This document shows positions 12,288-14,046 of a stretch of 14,046 nt of DNA, one piece after another; the first letter of the stretch is position 1, and each line of letters starts with the position of its first letter. A program made the translations under genes and the position numbers. The stretch is taken from positions 1 to 14,046 of the forward strand of contig WQSD01000011.1 of the NCBI GenBank assembly GCA_009788105.1, read 5' to 3'. A model generated the notes under the pieces. It was not told the origin of the DNA, did not search any database, and saw nothing but the letters and a program-made list of their open reading frames with translations. Source of the DNA: Oscillospiraceae bacterium. GTDB lineage: Bacteria > Bacillota > Clostridia > Oscillospirales > CAG-272.

Positions 12288-13057
12288 TACTCCTCCCCTA
12301 TTCCGAACAATCGCACCGCATTTTCTGTGGACAGCCGTGCAAATTCCTCGAATTCCATTCCCAGCAAGTCCGCTCCCATTTGGGCGGTGTAGTGGAGGTA
12401 GCCCGAGTGGTTTGTCTGCCCTCGCATTGGGTGGGGGGAGAGGTACGGGCAATCGGTTTCCACCATGATTTTGTCGGTAGGGGTCGCCTTAAAGGCGGCA
12501 CGAACCTGCTCTGCGTTTTTGTATGTCAACGTGCCTGAAAACGAGAGATGCCACCCACGGCGGGTCAGTTGCCGTGCCATTTCAGCACTACCGGAAAAGC
12601 TGTGGAACACTCCCCGTGCCATCGGATAGCGGCAAACAATGTCAAAGCAATCTCCATCAGCCTCACGGCAGTGGACGATAATTGGCAGGTCAAGGGAAAT
12701 GGCAAGCTCAATCTGTCGCTCGAACCAATATCGTTGCACATCACGGGGAGAAAGGTCGCGGTAGTAGTCCAGTCCGCACTCCCCGAGGGCAACCGCCTTT
12801 GGGTTCGCCAAAATCTCTGCAAGAGCGGCAAGAGTGGCCTTCTCGTCGCGAATTTTCCCCACATAATGGGGGTGAATTCCTGCCGAAGCGTACATAAAGT
12901 CATGTTGCCGGGTAAATTTCACGCTTGCACGAGAGCTTGGTATGTCGTACCCCACGTTCAAAATACGAGATACACCTCCCTGTCGGGCGGCTGTGATATA
13001 TTCTTCCGCATTTGTGAACCTGCGGTCGTTGTAGTGGGCATGGGTGTCGAAAAGCAT
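12287..13057 (-). CDS. tatD: TatD-family metal-dependent hydrolase
   Basis: 256 residues, typical length. Metal and catalytic residues: His6 and His8 (DTHAHYND), Glu93 (GECGLDYYRD), His129 (VHCREA), His152 (FHSFSG) and Asp202 (ETDCPYL). GIHPHYV (60-66) is also characteristic. TatD proteins are TIM-barrel deoxyribonucleases with 3'-5' exonuclease activity in tested members, linked to DNA repair. The ATG at 13057 has GAAGG 9 nt upstream, overlapping the end of the yugP-like gene (6-nt gap). In Bacillota it often follows metG; here it does not, and it is the middle gene of a three-gene unit. Confidence 0.95.
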   Translation of the reverse strand: MLFDTHAHYNDRRFTNAEEYITAARQGGVSRILNVGYDIPSSRASVKFTRQHDFMYASAGIHPHYVGKIRDEKATLAALAEILANPKAVALGECGLDYYRDLSPRDVQRYWFERQIELAISLDLPIIVHCREADGDCFDIVCRYPMARGVFHSFSGSAEMARQLTRRGWHLSFSGTLTYKNAEQVRAAFKATPTDKIMVETDCPYLSPHPMRGQTNHSGYLHYTAQMGADLLGMEFEEFARLSTENAVRLFGIGEE

Positions 13058-13063
13058 GATTCC

Positions 13064-13792
13064 CTACCTTCTTCGATTTGCAATCAAAAGGATACGAACC
13101 AACTGCATAATCGACAGCAACAGTGCGGCAACATAGGTCATGGCGGCGGCAGATAACACTTTCCGCGCTCCTGTTTCTTCGCTCTCGTCAAGGAAACGTC
13201 CTGCACGAAGCGCCGCCATAGCACGTGTGCTGGCGTTAAACTCTACCGGCAAGGTAACAAGCTGAAAGATAACAATAGTGGAGAAAAGTGCCGCACCAAT
13301 CATGATAATCGGAAATCCAAGAGCGCTTTCAAACATAAGAAAGCCGATAATTATAATAATCATAGAAAAGCTGGAGGCAATTCCTGTCACCCGCACAAGG
13401 CTGGAGCGCGCCTTGAGAGGGGCGTAGTTTTCCGCGTGTTGTATGGCATGACCCACCTCGTGGGCGGCAACCCCAAGGGCGGCAACCGACGTAGAATCAT
13501 GAACCGACTGGGAAAGAGCAACAACCTTTGTCCGTGGGTCGTAGTGGTCGGTAAGATTACCCTTAACCAACTTAATCTGCACGTCATACAAACGGTTTTC
13601 GTCAAGGATTTGGCGGGCAACCTGCGCCCCGGTCAGTCCGCGGCGGTTATGAATCTTTGAAAAGCGGGCAAAGGTGGATTGCACCCGTGCCGAGGCTATC
13701 CCGCAAATAATCATTGCAGGGATAACGAGAACGAAGAAATAAATGTCCTGTGGAAAAAAGAAGAAAAACATTGGGGTGAAGAAAAATTGCAT
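13064..13792 (-). CDS. yugP: YugP-type membrane zinc metallopeptidase
   Basis: 242 residues. A short aromatic N-terminus and a first membrane helix (about 16-35) are followed by a soluble part with GLTGAQVARQILDENRLYDV (52-71) and HYDPRTKVVALS (83-94). The zinc motif HEVGH gives His111, Glu112 and His115; Glu184 in LPVEFNAS could be the third ligand. Two long hydrophobic segments (about 136-156 and 160-182) and a C-terminal helix (about 213-236) complete a four-helix membrane topology. This is the pattern of the zinc peptidase family represented by B. subtilis YugP, whose substrate is unknown. AAAGGA lies 9 nt before the ATG. It is the first gene of the yugP-tatD-hypothetical unit. A copy of the AT-rich repeat module lies about 30 nt upstream, so a promoter may be masked by or inside it. 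Confidence 0.93.
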   Translation of the reverse strand: MQFFFTPMFFFFFPQDIYFFVLVIPAMIICGIASARVQSTFARFSKIHNRRGLTGAQVARQILDENRLYDVQIKLVKGNLTDHYDPRTKVVALSQSVHDSTSVAALGVAAHEVGHAIQHAENYAPLKARSSLVRVTGIASSFSMIIIIIGFLMFESALGFPIIMIGAALFSTIVIFQLVTLPVEFNASTRAMAALRAGRFLDESEETGARKVLSAAAMTYVAALLLSIMQLVRILLIANRRR

Positions 13793-13825
13793 AATGGTAG
13801 TTCCTTTCGTGGGGGGAGTTAAATG

Positions 13826-13910
13826 GAAATGAAGAATTAAAAATTAAAAATGAAGAATTAAGGTAGATTTGCTTACGCAAATCGCAGACTATCGATAAAG
13901 GTCAAGACCG
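13826..13910 (+). repeat. AT-rich/hairpin repeat module, copy 4 (inverted)
   Basis: On the plus strand: GAAGAATTAAAAATTAAAAA, TGAAGAATTAAGGT, hairpin GATTTGC-TTAC-GCAAATC (13866-13883), then AAAGGTCAAGACCG. It has the same order as the three minus-strand copies but opposite direction, and lies upstream of the yugP-like gene, not at a gene's 3' end. It runs directly into the GTGGGC hairpin repeat. Confidence 0.75.
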
Positions 13911-13930
13911 TGGGCTTTCCGCCCACACCC
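13897..13930 (+). repeat. Interspersed hairpin repeat, GTGGGC/GCCCAC, copy 3
   Basis: AAAGGTCAAGACCGTGGGC, loop TTTCC, GCCCACACC. This is the best match to the copy at 1311-1345, opposite strand. Confidence 0.65.
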
Positions 13931-13932
13931 GA

Positions 13933-14041
13933 CCACCTTTTTGAAAAAAGGTGGAACAAAAACTTTATCGAAAAAGGTTTTTGGGGTTCTTAGCCCCTTT
14001 TTTCAAAAAGGGGCTAAGTGGGGTTTGGGGCAACGCCCCAA
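13933..14041. repeat. Cluster of three hairpins at the right edge
   Basis: CCACCTTTTT/AAAAAGGTGG (13933-13954), TTAGCCCCTTTTT/AAAAAGGGGCTAA (13990-14017) and TTGGGGC-AAC-GCCCCAA (14025-14041), linked by AACAAAAACTTTATCG and similar T/A-rich sequence. No coding region is visible. It is likely part of a larger composite repeat that continues past the window; termination of a transcript entering from the right is also possible. Confidence 0.6.
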
Positions 14042-14046
14042 GAAAT

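Noticed and set aside
12288..12452. N-terminal extension of the hypothetical protein downstream of tatD
   Set aside because: It lies inside tatD in another frame; the TAATG junction with a ribosome binding site gives a clear start at 12287.

Overview
The window looks like a chromosomal segment of a Bacillota (Firmicutes) bacterium, most likely a gut- or rumen-type member of the Clostridia. The reasons are the gene set (MutS2 with an Smr tail, a YqeG-type HAD phosphatase, a YugP-type membrane zinc peptidase, DUF177/YceD, a Bacillus-type Orn/Lys/Arg decarboxylase), strong AGGAG-type ribosome binding sites, ATG starts, and intergenic regions full of short palindromic repeats. No rRNA, tRNA, CRISPR array, transposase or phage gene is visible. 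The family-level assignment is inference.

Layout. Almost every gene reads on the minus strand; only one reads on the plus strand. From left to right: threonine dehydrogenase tdh (55-1098); a 360-base gap with two promoter-like sites, a terminator-like hairpin and copy A of a 74-nt structured element; an XRE regulator (1459-2448) with a clear terminator; mutS2 (2610-4991) preceded by a small AT-rich membrane protein gene (5014-5442); a repeat-filled gap; dut (5822-6256); a plus-strand gene for an exported protein with four Cys triads (6521-7216) that has its own consensus promoter, a leader carrying a 29-bp palindrome, and its own terminator; a repeat-filled gap; aroQ followed by an Orn/Lys/Arg decarboxylase (9318 to 7529); yqeG overlapping an endonuclease IV-like gene (10884 to 9513); copy B of the 74-nt element (10948-11021); a DUF177 gene (11090-11587); an operon yugP - tatD - hypothetical (13792 to 11796); and a right-hand cluster of hairpins and repeats.

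Functions. The coding part is mostly housekeeping: amino-acid metabolism (tdh, aroQ, decarboxylase), nucleotide-pool and DNA quality (dut, mutS2, endonuclease IV-like, TatD), and widely conserved but poorly understood genes (yqeG, DUF177, yugP). The genes form short, tightly coupled transcription units: a TAATG overlap between tatD and the hypothetical gene, an 8-nt overlap between yqeG and the endonuclease IV-like gene, and gaps of 6, 20 and 22 nt elsewhere.

Most interesting. Two 74-nt copies (A and B) align without gaps and differ at 14 positions, 10 of which form five compensatory base-pair changes in two stems. Each lies downstream of a TTGA..-17-TATACT promoter-like site on the minus strand. 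A third locus (11656-11683) carries the two 14-nt flanks of copy B joined together with the 74-nt unit absent, which looks like an empty site. So this is either a small mobile hairpin, a structured RNA, or both. The second attraction is the plus-strand secreted protein, whose 12 cysteines all fall in four C-x4-C-x2-C triads. A third is a four-copy repeat module, two copies of which supply the stop codon of the gene they sit against.
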